64,000 bases of DNA from NCBI GenBank assembly GCA_963730165.1, contig CAVSQS010000002.1, forward strand, positions 796,282 to 860,281. Direction: 5' to 3'. Source of the DNA: DASSQJ01 sp963730165 (GTDB taxonomy: Bacteria; Actinomycetota; Actinomycetes; Actinomycetales; Dermatophilaceae). The position numbers were made by a program, and so were the translations under genes. A model generated the notes under the pieces. It searched no databases, was not told the origin of the DNA, and saw only the letters and a list, made by a program, of their open reading frames with translations. Below are positions 1 to 8,113 of this stretch, piece after piece. How positions within the stretch are numbered: the stretch's first letter is position 1; each line of letters starts with the position of its first letter.

Positions 1-181
1 CGATCTGGGCGGAGGTGTCCTCGCGGAAGCGGCGCAGGACCACGAACGACACGACGGCCGAGAGCAGCGCGGCGCCGACGACGAGGAGCAGCAGGTCCTC
101 GCGGCCACGCAGCCCCAGCAGCCAGAGCACCGCGAGCGCGGCGAAGAAGACGAGGACGCGCAGGATGGTGTACCGCAGCAT
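1..181 (-). CDS. DUF4229-like small membrane protein (partial, runs off left edge)
   Basis: Only the first 60 codons lie in the window. The visible N-terminus starts MLRYTILRVLVFFAAL and has two hydrophobic segments (about residues 5-22 and 28-46), followed by VVLRRFREDTS. This is the layout of the small actinobacterial DUF4229 membrane proteins, which often sit beside ccs genes. The ATG (181-179) directly abuts the TAG of ccsB (184-182), so the gene looks translationally coupled as the last visible member of the cytochrome c maturation operon. The family name is a pattern match from memory; the function is unknown. Confidence 0.75.
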   Translation of the reverse strand, partial: MLRYTILRVLVFFAALAVLWLLGLRGREDLLLLVVGAALLSAVVSFVVLRRFREDTSAQI

Positions 182-1180
182 CTACAACCCCGAGTACGAG
201 TGCTGGCCGACGAAGAAGACGTTGACGACGGCGAAGTTGACGATGAGGCAGGCGTAGCCCGCGAGCGCGATCCACGTGGCGTTCTGGCGCCTCCACCCGG
301 TGGTGGCGCGCGCGTGCAGGTAGGCCGCGTAGACGACCCAGATGACGAAGCTCCACACCTCCTTGGGGTCCCAGTTCCAGTAGGACCCCCACGCCTGCCG
401 GGCCCAGATGGCGCCCGCGATCACGGTGAAGGTCCACAGGGGGAAGGCGACGATGTGCACCCCGTACGCGAGCCGTTCCAGCGAGCGGGCCCGCGGCAGC
501 CGCGCCATGAAGGTGGCGGTCCGCCCGGAGGCCTCCAGCCGGTCCTGGACGAGGTAGAGGATGCCGAGGGAGAAGCCGATGGTGAACACGGCCACCGAGA
601 GCGTCGCGACGGTGACGTGGATGGCCAGCCACACCGACCGCAGGGAGGGCATCAGCTCGGAGGCGTCGGTGTACCAGACGGTGATGGCCAGCCCGAGGTT
701 GAGCAGCACGGGCAGCACGACGAAGAGGCCGAGCCAGCGCAGGTCGCGGCGGGTCGACCACACGGTGTAGGTGATGAGCACGAACATCGAGCCGACGATC
801 GCGAACTCGTACATGTTGCCCAGCGGCCACCGGTGCACCTCGGCGGCACGCAGCACCACCCCGGCGACGACGAGGAGGGTGCCGAGCACGGTGAGCGCGT
901 ACCCGATGCCGGCGGCCTTGCGGGCGGCCACCGGCTCGGCTCCGGGGCCGGGCGAGCGGCCGCTCGTGCCAGGAGCCGCGGCGTCCGGCGACGTCGCGTC
1001 GGGTCCGGCCGCACCGGCCGTGACGAGCTCGGGGGCGCGCTCGGCCTCAGCCGCCGCATCCTCCCGCGCCGGGACGAGCCGCGCGAGGTGCAGGGCGTAG
1101 GCGAGCATCGCGAGGGTCAGGACGACCATCGCGGAGTAGATCGCCGTGTTCGACAGCTGCGCGAGCGTCGTGTCGGTCAT
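182..1180 (-). CDS. ccsB: Cytochrome c biogenesis protein CcsB/CcsA (heme-handling subunit)
   Basis: Polytopic membrane protein of 332 aa. In System II cytochrome c maturation this subunit pairs with ResB to move heme across the membrane and attach it to apocytochrome CXXCH motifs. The protein shows an N-terminal membrane helix (about residues 12-30), an Ala/Pro/Gly-rich loop (about 37-75), several more helices, and a C-terminal WWD-type heme motif (WGSYWNWDPKEVWSF). HRWPLGNMYEF supplies a likely heme-ligand histidine. The start MTDTTLAQ is chosen because its ATG overlaps the resB stop by 4 bp (ATGA). The longer reading frame upstream is the out-of-frame shadow of resB. It corresponds to M. 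tuberculosis ccsA (Rv0529). Confidence 0.95.
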   Translation of the reverse strand: MTDTTLAQLSNTAIYSAMVVLTLAMLAYALHLARLVPAREDAAAEAERAPELVTAGAAGPDATSPDAAAPGTSGRSPGPGAEPVAARKAAGIGYALTVLGTLLVVAGVVLRAAEVHRWPLGNMYEFAIVGSMFVLITYTVWSTRRDLRWLGLFVVLPVLLNLGLAITVWYTDASELMPSLRSVWLAIHVTVATLSVAVFTIGFSLGILYLVQDRLEASGRTATFMARLPRARSLERLAYGVHIVAFPLWTFTVIAGAIWARQAWGSYWNWDPKEVWSFVIWVVYAAYLHARATTGWRRQNATWIALAGYACLIVNFAVVNVFFVGQHSYSGL

Positions 1181-2766
1181 CGGTGTCCTTCCAGTGCCTC
1201 GAGGACGGCGGCGACCTCGTCGTCCATGCCCTCGTCGTCGTCCTTCGCCAGGCCGCCGACGGAGACCACGGTACGTGCAGCCTCCTCGGCGGGGCCAACC
1301 CGCACGAACACCCGCCGCCGCCGCACGACCAGGCTCGCCACGAGCCCGGCGAGCGCGAGCAGCGCCGAGACCAGGGTGAGGCCCTTGCCCGGGTCGGTGC
1401 GGATGGAGAACCCGGCGAACCGGTCGACGCCGTCGAAGGTCACCGACCCCCGCCCGTCGGGCAGCTCGGCCGTCTCGCCCGGGCTCAGCCGGATGCGCAG
1501 CTGGTCGGCACCGTCCGGGCTCTTCAGGGGGGTCAGCTCCGAGGTGTCGAGCGTGTAGACGGACTGCGGTGCGCCCCCGGGGAAGAGCTCGCCCGCGTAC
1601 CCGGTGAGCACCAGCTGCGGGTCGAGCAGGTCGGGGAAGACCGAGTGCGGGCCCTGGTCGTCGATCACCCCGGTGGGCAGGAAGAACCCGGCGAACCCCA
1701 GCTGGTCGGGCTCGGCCCCCGGTACCTTGACCGCCCCGACCGAGGTGTAGTTGTTGTCCTGCGCGAGGAAGGGCGTGGCGTCGGAGTAGACCACCGTGCC
1801 GTCGCCGTCCCGCACGGTGATGTGCGGTGCGTACCCGTTGCCGAGGAGGAAGACGGTGCCCGCGCCGGTCTCCAAGGGGTGGTTGACCGAGATCTCGCGC
1901 TTCTCGGGCGCTCCGCCGGCCGGGGTGAACGTCGTGTGCGCGGTGAAGTCGCGCGGTGCCCCGAACTGGCCCTTCCCGGTGTCCTCGGTCTCGAAGGTGG
2001 CGTCGAGGCGGTCGAGGGTGACCGTGAACGGCTCGAGGTCGGTGGGGTCCACCCAGGGCCCGGCGTTCAGGGGGGTGTCGTAGCGGGAGAGCGTGTTGGC
2101 GAAGGTCTTCCCCACCGGGAGGATGACGTCGCCCTTCCACCCCAGCAGGTGTCCCCACGCCACCCCGACGAGCACCCCGATGAGGGCCACGTGGAAGACG
2201 AGGTTGCCGCTCTCGCGCAGGTACCCCTTCTCGGCCGAGAGGGTCGCGTCGTCGTGGGCGTGCACGCGGTAGCGCCGGCCTCGCAACGCGGCACGGAGCC
2301 GGTCGTGGACCTCGACGGGGTCACCGTCGACCGTCACCTCTGCGTGGGCACCGAGGCGCTCGAGGCGCCGGGGCGGCCTCGGCGGCGTCGCCCGCAGCTG
2401 GTGGGCGTGGACGCGCAGCCGCGGCACCACGCAGCCGATGAGCGAGACGAAGAGCAGCAGGTAGATGGCCGCGAACCACGGCGAGGCGTAGACCTCGAAG
2501 AAGCCGAGCCGGTCCAGCAGTGGTCCGGCGGTGGGGTGGTCCGAGATCCACTGGGCGGTGCGGGCCGCGTCGATGGAGCGCTGCGGGAACGTCGAGCCCG
2601 GCACGGCGGCGACGGCGAGGAGCAGCAGGAGGAACAACGCCGTGCGCATGCTCGTCAGCGACCGCCAGGTCCACCGGGCCCAACCGGCGGCGCCGAGCCG
2701 CGGCTGGGTGACGGGCGGGCCCGACGGCGGTCCGGACGGGGGACGCGTCCGTTCGGTGGTGCTCAC
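1177..2766 (-). CDS. resB: Cytochrome c biogenesis protein ResB
   Basis: Membrane protein of 529 aa, partner of CcsB in the System II cytochrome c synthase. Predicted helices lie at about residues 41-59, 98-115 and 188-205 (FHVALIGVLVGVAW), then a large extracytoplasmic domain, then a final helix near residues 478-496. This is the standard ResB layout. The GTG start (MSTTERTRPPSG) overlaps the ccdA stop as GTGA. The Pro/Gly-rich N-terminal 20 residues precede the conserved part and are probably unstructured. It sits in the conserved order thioredoxin - ccdA - resB - ccsB. Confidence 0.95.
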   Translation of the reverse strand: MSTTERTRPPSGPPSGPPVTQPRLGAAGWARWTWRSLTSMRTALFLLLLLAVAAVPGSTFPQRSIDAARTAQWISDHPTAGPLLDRLGFFEVYASPWFAAIYLLLFVSLIGCVVPRLRVHAHQLRATPPRPPRRLERLGAHAEVTVDGDPVEVHDRLRAALRGRRYRVHAHDDATLSAEKGYLRESGNLVFHVALIGVLVGVAWGHLLGWKGDVILPVGKTFANTLSRYDTPLNAGPWVDPTDLEPFTVTLDRLDATFETEDTGKGQFGAPRDFTAHTTFTPAGGAPEKREISVNHPLETGAGTVFLLGNGYAPHITVRDGDGTVVYSDATPFLAQDNNYTSVGAVKVPGAEPDQLGFAGFFLPTGVIDDQGPHSVFPDLLDPQLVLTGYAGELFPGGAPQSVYTLDTSELTPLKSPDGADQLRIRLSPGETAELPDGRGSVTFDGVDRFAGFSIRTDPGKGLTLVSALLALAGLVASLVVRRRRVFVRVGPAEEAARTVVSVGGLAKDDDEGMDDEVAAVLEALEGHR

Positions 2767-3545
2767 ACCGGCACCTCGAACCCGGAGACCAGCTCGGACT
2801 GCACCCACCGGTTGAGGTCCTCCCAGACCCCGGTGAGCAGCAGCAGCCCGACCACGACGAGCAGCGCCCCACCGAACCGCTGCACGGCCGGCTGGTGCCG
2901 GCGCAGCCACCCGGAGGCGCGGCCGGCCCGGTCCAGCCCGGCCGCGATGAGCAGGAACGGCAGGCCGAGGCCGAGGCCGTATGCCACGGCGAGGAGGGCA
3001 CCACGCGCGAGCTGCGGGTCGACCGTGGCCGTGGCCATGACGGTGACCGCGGCCAGCGTCGGCCCGATGCACGGCGACCAGCCGAGGGCGAACACCGCGC
3101 CGAGGAGGGGGGCCCCGAGCAGCCCGGCCCGCGGGCGCCAGTGCACCCGAGCCTCCCACCGGTTGCCCAGACCGAGGAACACCAGCCCCATGAGGACGAC
3201 GACGGCGCCGCCGACCCGCTCCAGCAGCACCCGGTTCTCGACGAGGGCGCGGCCGGCCCCGGCGACGAACAGCGAGACGAGGACGAAGACGGCAGTGAAG
3301 CCGGCGACGAACAGCAGGGCGCCGAGAACGGTGCGTCCCCGCGAGGCACCGCCGTCGGCCGGGCTCGGGCTCGACCCACCGGGCTGTCCACCCATCGCCG
3401 AGACGTAGCCGAGGAAGCCGGGCACGAGCGGCAGCACGCACGGGCTCGCGAACGAGACGAGGCCGGCGAAGAGGGCGACCGCGACGGCGAGCGGGAGGGC
3501 CCCCGACGTCACGGCGTCACCGGCGGCGCCCGCCAGGCTCGTCAC
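2763..3545 (-). CDS. ccdA: Cytochrome c biogenesis thiol transporter CcdA (DsbD-like membrane domain)
   Basis: Membrane protein of 260 aa with about six helices. CcdA passes reducing equivalents from cytoplasmic thioredoxin to extracytoplasmic thiol proteins. The two conserved redox cysteines are visible in FASPCVLPLVPGF (near residue 35) and GWSPCIGPTLAAV. The GTG start (MTSLAGAAGDAV) overlaps the stop of the upstream thioredoxin gene as GTGA. The natural electron acceptor is the neighbouring membrane-anchored thioredoxin, which in turn reduces apocytochrome c cysteines. Confidence 0.95.
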   Translation of the reverse strand: MTSLAGAAGDAVTSGALPLAVAVALFAGLVSFASPCVLPLVPGFLGYVSAMGGQPGGSSPSPADGGASRGRTVLGALLFVAGFTAVFVLVSLFVAGAGRALVENRVLLERVGGAVVVLMGLVFLGLGNRWEARVHWRPRAGLLGAPLLGAVFALGWSPCIGPTLAAVTVMATATVDPQLARGALLAVAYGLGLGLPFLLIAAGLDRAGRASGWLRRHQPAVQRFGGALLVVVGLLLLTGVWEDLNRWVQSELVSGFEVPV

Positions 3546-4159
3546 GACTCCGCGGCCACGTCGTCGACCAGGCCCGTCAGGGTGCTCGCGTCGACCGAGC
3601 CGCTGACCCGTGCGCCGATCCGGCCCTGCGCGTCCAGCACCAGGGTGGTCGGCACCGTCGCCGCCTTGCCCTGGAGCTGGACGATGAGCAGGCCGGACTC
3701 GTCGGACAGGCTGGGGTAGGTCAGGCCGGCCTTCCTCATGAAGGCGGCGCCGCGGGCGGGGTCCTCGCGGAAGTCGATGCCCACCATCGCCGCTCCGGTG
3801 TCGCCGGACCCGATCTCCTCCCAGGCCTGCTGGAGGTCGGGCGCCTCGGCTACGCACGGGGCGCACCACGAGCCCCACACGTTGATGACGAGCGGGGCAC
3901 CGCGGGTCGACGCGATGTCCCAGGACGACCCGTCGAGCAGGCTGCCCTCGAGGGTCACCGGCTCGCCGCGGTCGGCCGGGGCGATCGACTCCACGCTGCC
4001 GTCGCCGGAGACGTATCCTTTCCGGTCGCCCGCCTTCGCCTGGGCGGCGACCGAGTCGGGGTCCTGCGACAGGCTCGCCACCGCCACCGTGCCCGCCCCC
4101 ACGAGCAGCGCCGCGGCGAGCGCACCGACCGCGAGGTGGCGCAGCGCGGGCACCCTCAT
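3542..4159 (-). CDS. Membrane-anchored TlpA/ResA-like thiol-disulfide oxidoreductase
   Basis: Exported thioredoxin-fold protein of 205 aa. Residues 8-28 form a signal/anchor helix and the catalytic motif WCAPC is at residues 98-102 (VWGSWCAPCVAEAP). The cis-Pro region TVPTTLVLD is intact. Role inferred from family and context: keeping apocytochrome CXXCH thiols reduced, with electrons from CcdA. No lipobox cysteine is present in the leader, so it is probably held by an uncleaved helix. ATG overlaps the upstream stop (ATGA). It corresponds to Rv0526. Confidence 0.93.
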   Translation of the reverse strand: MRVPALRHLAVGALAAALLVGAGTVAVASLSQDPDSVAAQAKAGDRKGYVSGDGSVESIAPADRGEPVTLEGSLLDGSSWDIASTRGAPLVINVWGSWCAPCVAEAPDLQQAWEEIGSGDTGAAMVGIDFREDPARGAAFMRKAGLTYPSLSDESGLLIVQLQGKAATVPTTLVLDAQGRIGARVSGSVDASTLTGLVDDVAAES

Positions 4160-4830
4160 GCGCCGGCCCCGGACTGCGCCTCGGGGAGCAGCGAGGCGGC
4201 CGGCTCGCTGTACGACAGCGACAGGAGCTCGTCGCCCAGGAAGGCGAAGGAGGTGAGCGAGGCCAGGCTGCACTCCCGGTGCGCGGGGTTGTGGACGAGC
4301 GAGCGCCCCTCGGTGGCCAGGCGGATCATCCAGATGGGGGCCTGGTGGCTGATGACGACGGCCTCGTGGCCGCGGGCGGCGGTCCGGGCGTCGACGATGG
4401 CGTCGCGCATCCGCTCCACGACCTGCCCGTAGGGCTCGCCCCACGACGGGCGGAGCGGGTTGAGCAGCTTCGGCCACAGACGCGGGTGGCGCAGCAGGCC
4501 CTGTCCCCCTGCCACCGGCAGGCCCTCGAAGGCGTTGCCGGACTCGACGACCCGCTCGTCGACGTGCACGTCGAGCCCGTGCGAGTCCCCCACCGGTTCG
4601 GCCGTCTCGCGGGCGCGCTCGAGCGGGCTGGAGACGAGGTGCACGATGTCGTGGCCCGCGAGGTGCTCGGCGGCGAGCACCGCCATCCTCCGGCCCAGCC
4701 CGGAGAGGTGGTACCCGGGCAGGCGCCCGTAGAGGATCCGGCGCGGGTTGTGCACCTCCCCGTGCCGCAGCAGGTGCACCACGGTGCGCTGCGGGTCGGC
4801 GGGCACGGACCCGCCGGCGGACGTCGTCAT
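4156..4830 (-). CDS. Histidine phosphatase family protein (phosphoglycerate mutase-like)
   Basis: Protein of 224 aa with the family's phosphohistidine motif LLRHGEV (R22-H23-G24) and a second catalytic histidine in VVISHQAP. These enzymes form a transient phospho-His. The substrate cannot be read from sequence, so 'phosphoglycerate mutase' names would be overcalling. It lies between hemL and the thioredoxin gene, as Rv0525 does in M. tuberculosis, which suggests a link to heme or cytochrome metabolism but does not prove one. The ATG at 4830 is chosen because homology begins immediately after it (RTVVHLLRHGE). Confidence 0.9.
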   Translation of the reverse strand: MTTSAGGSVPADPQRTVVHLLRHGEVHNPRRILYGRLPGYHLSGLGRRMAVLAAEHLAGHDIVHLVSSPLERARETAEPVGDSHGLDVHVDERVVESGNAFEGLPVAGGQGLLRHPRLWPKLLNPLRPSWGEPYGQVVERMRDAIVDARTAARGHEAVVISHQAPIWMIRLATEGRSLVHNPAHRECSLASLTSFAFLGDELLSLSYSEPAASLLPEAQSGAGA

Positions 4831-4861
4831 GCGGGCGATTGTCGCAAACCCGGCTGGGTGC

Positions 4862-6208
4862 TCAGAAGGGCGTCCCGCCACGCCGGTCGGCGGCGGCCGC
4901 CGCGGCGGCCGGGAGCGCCGCCAGCACCTGTTCCACGGCGGCGTCGTCGTGCGCCCCGGAGACGAACCAGCACTCGAACGCGCTCGGCGGCAGGTAGACA
5001 CCGGCGCCGAGCATCGCGTGGAAGAAGCGCCCGAACGCCGCCGTGTCCTGGTCGCGGGCGTCGTCGTAGTCGCGCACCTCACCGTCGCGGAAGAAGACCG
5101 AGAACATCGACGACGCGTGCTGGACGCGATGCGGCACACCGGCCGCTGACAGGGCGTCCGCCGCGCCGGCCGCGATCGTCCGTGAGACCTCGTCGAGGCG
5201 GGCGTAGAGGGCGGCGTCGCAGTGCTGGAGGGTGGCCAGACCGGCGGCGGTGGCCACCGGGTTCCCTGACAGGGTGCCGGCCTGGTAGACCGGGCCGTCC
5301 GGGGCGAGCAGGGCCATGACGTCGGCGCGGCCGCCGAACGCGGCGGCCGGGAAGCCCCCGCCCATCACCTTGCCGAAGGTCATGAGGTCCGGGGCGACCT
5401 CGACCGCCTCGTGGCCCCACCACCCGGCCCGGCTGCACCGGAACCCGGTCATCACCTCGTCGCTCACGAGGAGGGCGCCGTTCTCGGCGGTGACCCGGCG
5501 CATCGCCTGGGTGAAGCCCGCGTCGGGGGGGACGACGCCCATGTTGCCCGCGGCTGCCTCGGTGATCAGGCAGGCCACCTGGTCGCCGCGCGCGGCGAAG
5601 ACCGCCTCGAGCGCCTCGACGTCGTTGTAGGGGACGACGACGGTCTCGGCGGCCAGGTCGGCAGGGACACCGGCCGAGTCAGGGAGCGCCAGGGTGGCGA
5701 CCCCCGAGCCCGCCGAGACGAGCAGGGAGTCGACGTGCCCGTGGTAGTGCCCGGCGAACTTCACGACCAGCGGCCGGCCGGTGAACCCGCGGGCGAGGCG
5801 GATGGCGCTCATCGTCGCCTCGGTGCCGCTGCTGACGAGACGGACCTGTTCGACCGGGGCGACGCGCCGGACGATCTCCTCCGCGAGCAGGACCTCGTTC
5901 TCGGACGGGGTGCCGAAGGAGGTGCCCCGGGCGGCGGTGCGCTGCACGGCGTCCAGGACGGCCGGATGGGCGTGGCCGAGGATCATCGGCCCCCAGCTCC
6001 CGACGAGGTCGACGTACTCGGTGCCGTCGACGTCGGTGAGCCTGGGGCCGAGCCCGCTCGCCATGAAGCGGGGGGTCCCACCCACCGATCGGAAGGCCCT
6101 GACCGGCGAGTTCACGCCTCCCGGGGTCACGGCGCGGGCCCGGTCGAGGAGCGCGGCGGAGGCCGGGGCTGCGAGGTGCGTGGGGTGGGGTGTCGCGGGG
6201 TCGGTCAC
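4862..6208 (-). CDS. hemL: Glutamate-1-semialdehyde 2,1-aminomutase
   Basis: Converts glutamate-1-semialdehyde to 5-aminolevulinate, the second step of the C5 heme pathway after HemA. PLP-dependent class III aminotransferase fold, 448 aa, normal family length. The PLP lysine is K280 in DLMTFGKVMGGGFP, and SSGTEA (about 126-131) binds the phosphate. The glutamyl-tRNA reductase that feeds it is hemA at about 13-14 kb. It is the first gene of the operon running leftward into the cytochrome c genes; the 31-bp gap to the phosphatase start allows co-transcription. Confidence 0.97.
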   Translation of the reverse strand: MTDPATPHPTHLAAPASAALLDRARAVTPGGVNSPVRAFRSVGGTPRFMASGLGPRLTDVDGTEYVDLVGSWGPMILGHAHPAVLDAVQRTAARGTSFGTPSENEVLLAEEIVRRVAPVEQVRLVSSGTEATMSAIRLARGFTGRPLVVKFAGHYHGHVDSLLVSAGSGVATLALPDSAGVPADLAAETVVVPYNDVEALEAVFAARGDQVACLITEAAAGNMGVVPPDAGFTQAMRRVTAENGALLVSDEVMTGFRCSRAGWWGHEAVEVAPDLMTFGKVMGGGFPAAAFGGRADVMALLAPDGPVYQAGTLSGNPVATAAGLATLQHCDAALYARLDEVSRTIAAGAADALSAAGVPHRVQHASSMFSVFFRDGEVRDYDDARDQDTAAFGRFFHAMLGAGVYLPPSAFECWFVSGAHDDAAVEQVLAALPAAAAAAADRRGGTPF

Positions 6209-6222
6209 CCGGCCATTGTCGG

Positions 6223-6717
6223 TCAGGCGCTCAGGTCGGGGGTCGTCGGGTCGGTGGCGTAGGCGTCGCGGATGGCCTGCATGGCCTCGCCGAGGGCGGC
6301 GAACTGCGTCGCGGTGAGGATGTCGACCAGGTGCCGGCGCACGCTGCGCACGTGAACGCGGGCGAAGCGCTCGATGGCCTCAAGCCCGTCGGCGGTGAGC
6401 TCGAGGAGGACACCGCGGCCGTCATCCGGTGCCGGGGTGCGACGCACCCAGCCCCGGCGCTCGAGGCGGGCGGCGGTGTGCGTGACCCGGCTGCGGGACT
6501 GCACGATGAGCGCGGCGAGGGCCGACATCCGCAGGCGCTGGTCCGGCGCCTCCGAGAGCATGGAGAGCAGCTCGTACTCCGTCAGGCTCACGCCCACGGC
6601 CTGGAGGTCACGGTCGAGGGCGACGTCGAGCTCACGGTTCGCCCGGAGGTAGGCGCGCCAGGACGCCTGTTCGTCGGCGCTCAGCCAGCGCACGTCGTCG
6701 TCTCCGGGCACGGGCAC
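6223..6717 (-). CDS. MarR family transcriptional regulator
   Basis: Winged-helix repressor of 164 aa from the chosen GTG (VPVPGDDDVRW). The core LTEYELLSMLSEAPDQRLRM...VTHTAARLERRGWVRR contains the recognition helix and wing typical of MarR. It is divergent from yceI, with a perfect operator-like palindrome between them, so it probably represses yceI and itself. A longer frame reaches an ATG at 6870 but would put the palindrome inside the gene, so the shorter start is preferred; no strong ribosome-binding site settles it. The ligand is unknown. The stop lies 14 bp from the hemL start, so readthrough into hemL is possible. Confidence 0.85.
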   Translation of the reverse strand: MPVPGDDDVRWLSADEQASWRAYLRANRELDVALDRDLQAVGVSLTEYELLSMLSEAPDQRLRMSALAALIVQSRSRVTHTAARLERRGWVRRTPAPDDGRGVLLELTADGLEAIERFARVHVRSVRRHLVDILTATQFAALGEAMQAIRDAYATDPTTPDLSA

Positions 6718-6838
6718 ATGGTCGCACGTCAGCGTGCTGACCCCGCCGAGCCCGGGCAGCCATTCGGACCCCGGTGGGCGCCTCCCGTCCAGATGTCGAG
6801 ACGGCGCGCAGAGGGCGGGGAATGTTCGTCGTGGAGAT

Positions 6839-6858
6839 TTAGTTGAATCGTCAACTAA
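6839..6858. promoter_or_regulatory. Palindromic operator between marR and yceI
   Basis: Perfect inverted repeat TTAGTTGA (6839-6846), ATCG spacer, TCAACTAA (6851-6858). It is the only AT-rich perfect dyad in this intergenic region, has the size expected for a MarR dimer site, and lies 30 bp upstream of the yceI ATG. Assignment to the adjacent MarR protein is inference. Confidence 0.7.
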
Positions 6859-6887
6859 CCGCACCATCATCCTCGAAGGAGTACACC

Positions 6888-7430
6888 ATGACCGCCACCG
6901 CCGTTCTCACGGGACTGACCACCGGCACCTGGACCATCGACCCCACGCACACCGAGGTCGGCTTCGTCGCCCGTCACCTCATGGTGAGCAAGGTGCGCGG
7001 CACCTTCACCGACGTGTCCGGCACCGTCACCGTCGGCGAGGAGCTCTCCGACTCGCACGCCGACGTCACCATCGCCACCGCGTCGGTCTCCACGGGTACC
7101 CCCGACCGCGACGCCCACCTGCGCAGCGGCGACTTCTTCGACGCCGAGGTCTACCCGGAGATCACCTTCGTCTCGACCTCGTACGACGGTGAGACCCTCG
7201 TCGGCGACCTCACCATCAAGGGCGTCACCAAGCCGGTCACCCTCGACGTCGACTTCGGCGGCGTCGCCACCGACCCCTGGGGAAACGAGAAGGCCGCCTT
7301 CGAGGCAACCACCGAGATCGACCGCACCGAGTGGGGCCTGACCTGGAACGCAGCACTCGAGAAGGGCGGCGTGCTCGTCTCCGACAAGGTCAGGATCGTC
7401 ATCGACGTCCAGCTCGCCAAGCAGGCCTGA
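6888..7430 (+). CDS. YceI family protein (lipocalin-like)
   Basis: Protein of 180 aa with the YceI pattern: TWTIDPTHTEVGFVARHLMVSKVRGTF near the start and VTKPVTLDVDFGG in the middle. The fold is a beta-barrel that binds isoprenoid or long amphiphilic ligands. There is no signal peptide, so it is a cytoplasmic type. A strong ribosome-binding site (GAAGGAG, 6 bases before ATG 6888) fixes the start; the in-frame codon at 6843 lies inside the operator and is rejected. Likely repressed by the divergent MarR. Ligand and role are not deducible. Confidence 0.92.
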   Translation: MTATAVLTGLTTGTWTIDPTHTEVGFVARHLMVSKVRGTFTDVSGTVTVGEELSDSHADVTIATASVSTGTPDRDAHLRSGDFFDAEVYPEITFVSTSYDGETLVGDLTIKGVTKPVTLDVDFGGVATDPWGNEKAAFEATTEIDRTEWGLTWNAALEKGGVLVSDKVRIVIDVQLAKQA

Positions 7431-7483
7431 GGCACCCGACCTCGGTCCGGCACCGCTCCGGTCCCTCCTCCGGAGCCCGCCCG

Positions 7484-7515
7484 CGCCGCCGCCACCCCAC
7501 TGGGTGGCGGCGGCG
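7484..7515 (+). terminator. Rho-independent-like hairpin after yceI
   Basis: A 14-bp perfect stem CGCCGCCGCCACCC / GGGTGGCGGCGGCG with loop CACT, 53 bp after the yceI stop. There is no T-tract, as is common in high-GC actinobacteria. Confidence 0.7.
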
Positions 7516-7571
7516 TCGTCGTCCCCCGGGCGGGGAGGTGGCCGGTCACTACCCGCGGCTACGGTGGGCGG

Positions 7572-8027
7572 GTGCCGGAGTGGAGCGAGGTCCTGGACGC
7601 GGTGGGAGTCGCCCTCACCGGGGACCGAGACGAGGGCAGGCGACGGCTCTTCGGGTGCTGGGAGGCGACGGACACGCGGGACGCGGCGAAGCGCTGCGTC
7701 CTGGCGCACTACCTCGCGGACCTCGAGCCCCAGCTCGCCGACGAGGTCGCATGGGACCAGCGAGCCCTCGAGGCCTTCGAGGATGTCGGCGACGACGACC
7801 TGGCGCCGATCGGTATCCCCGACGCCGCCGCGATGGAGCCCAGCCTGCGGCTGAACCTCGCCGACGGCTACCGGCGCCAGGGGCGGACGGCCGAGGCCAG
7901 AGCCCACCTCGAGGCGGGACTGGGGGCCGGCCACCTGCTGCCGGGCGACGGCTACGGGTCGATGGTGCGCGGCGGCCTCGAGCGGCTGCGCCGCCGGCTC
8001 GACGGGGCCGAGGGCGTCGGCGGCTGA
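7572..8027 (+). CDS. Hypothetical TPR-like protein
   Basis: Acidic, helix-rich 151-aa protein with GTG start. I do not recognise a named family. The segment LRLNLADGYRRQGRTAEARAHLEAGL looks like a tetratricopeptide repeat helix pair, and the N-terminal part (DEGRRRLFGCWEATD...CVLAHYLADLEPQLADEV) reads like further TPR-type helices. Such small proteins are common in actinobacteria as uncharacterised singletons. It lies just upstream of the IS30 element and appears intact. Confidence 0.7.
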   Translation: MPEWSEVLDAVGVALTGDRDEGRRRLFGCWEATDTRDAAKRCVLAHYLADLEPQLADEVAWDQRALEAFEDVGDDDLAPIGIPDAAAMEPSLRLNLADGYRRQGRTAEARAHLEAGLGAGHLLPGDGYGSMVRGGLERLRRRLDGAEGVGG

Positions 8028-8055
8028 CCGCCGCCGGCCGGGCCCGCACAGAGGT

Positions 8056-8105
8056 TGCAGGACACGCCGAGCCGGGAAGCGGCGGATTCCATCGGTGAAC
8101 GCAAC
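8056..8105 (+). repeat. IS30 left terminal inverted repeat
   Basis: Outer block TGCAGGACACGCCG (8056-8069) and inner block GGTGAACGCAAC (8094-8105). It matches the reverse complement of 9307-9356 in both blocks with the same internal spacing. Confidence 0.7.
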
Positions 8106-8113
8106 CGGGGTGT

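Noticed and set aside
1177..3441. Very long resB frame (754 codons)
   Set aside because: The extra N-terminal 225 residues are the out-of-frame reading of ccdA. The start with GTGA coupling at 2766 gives a normal-length ResB.
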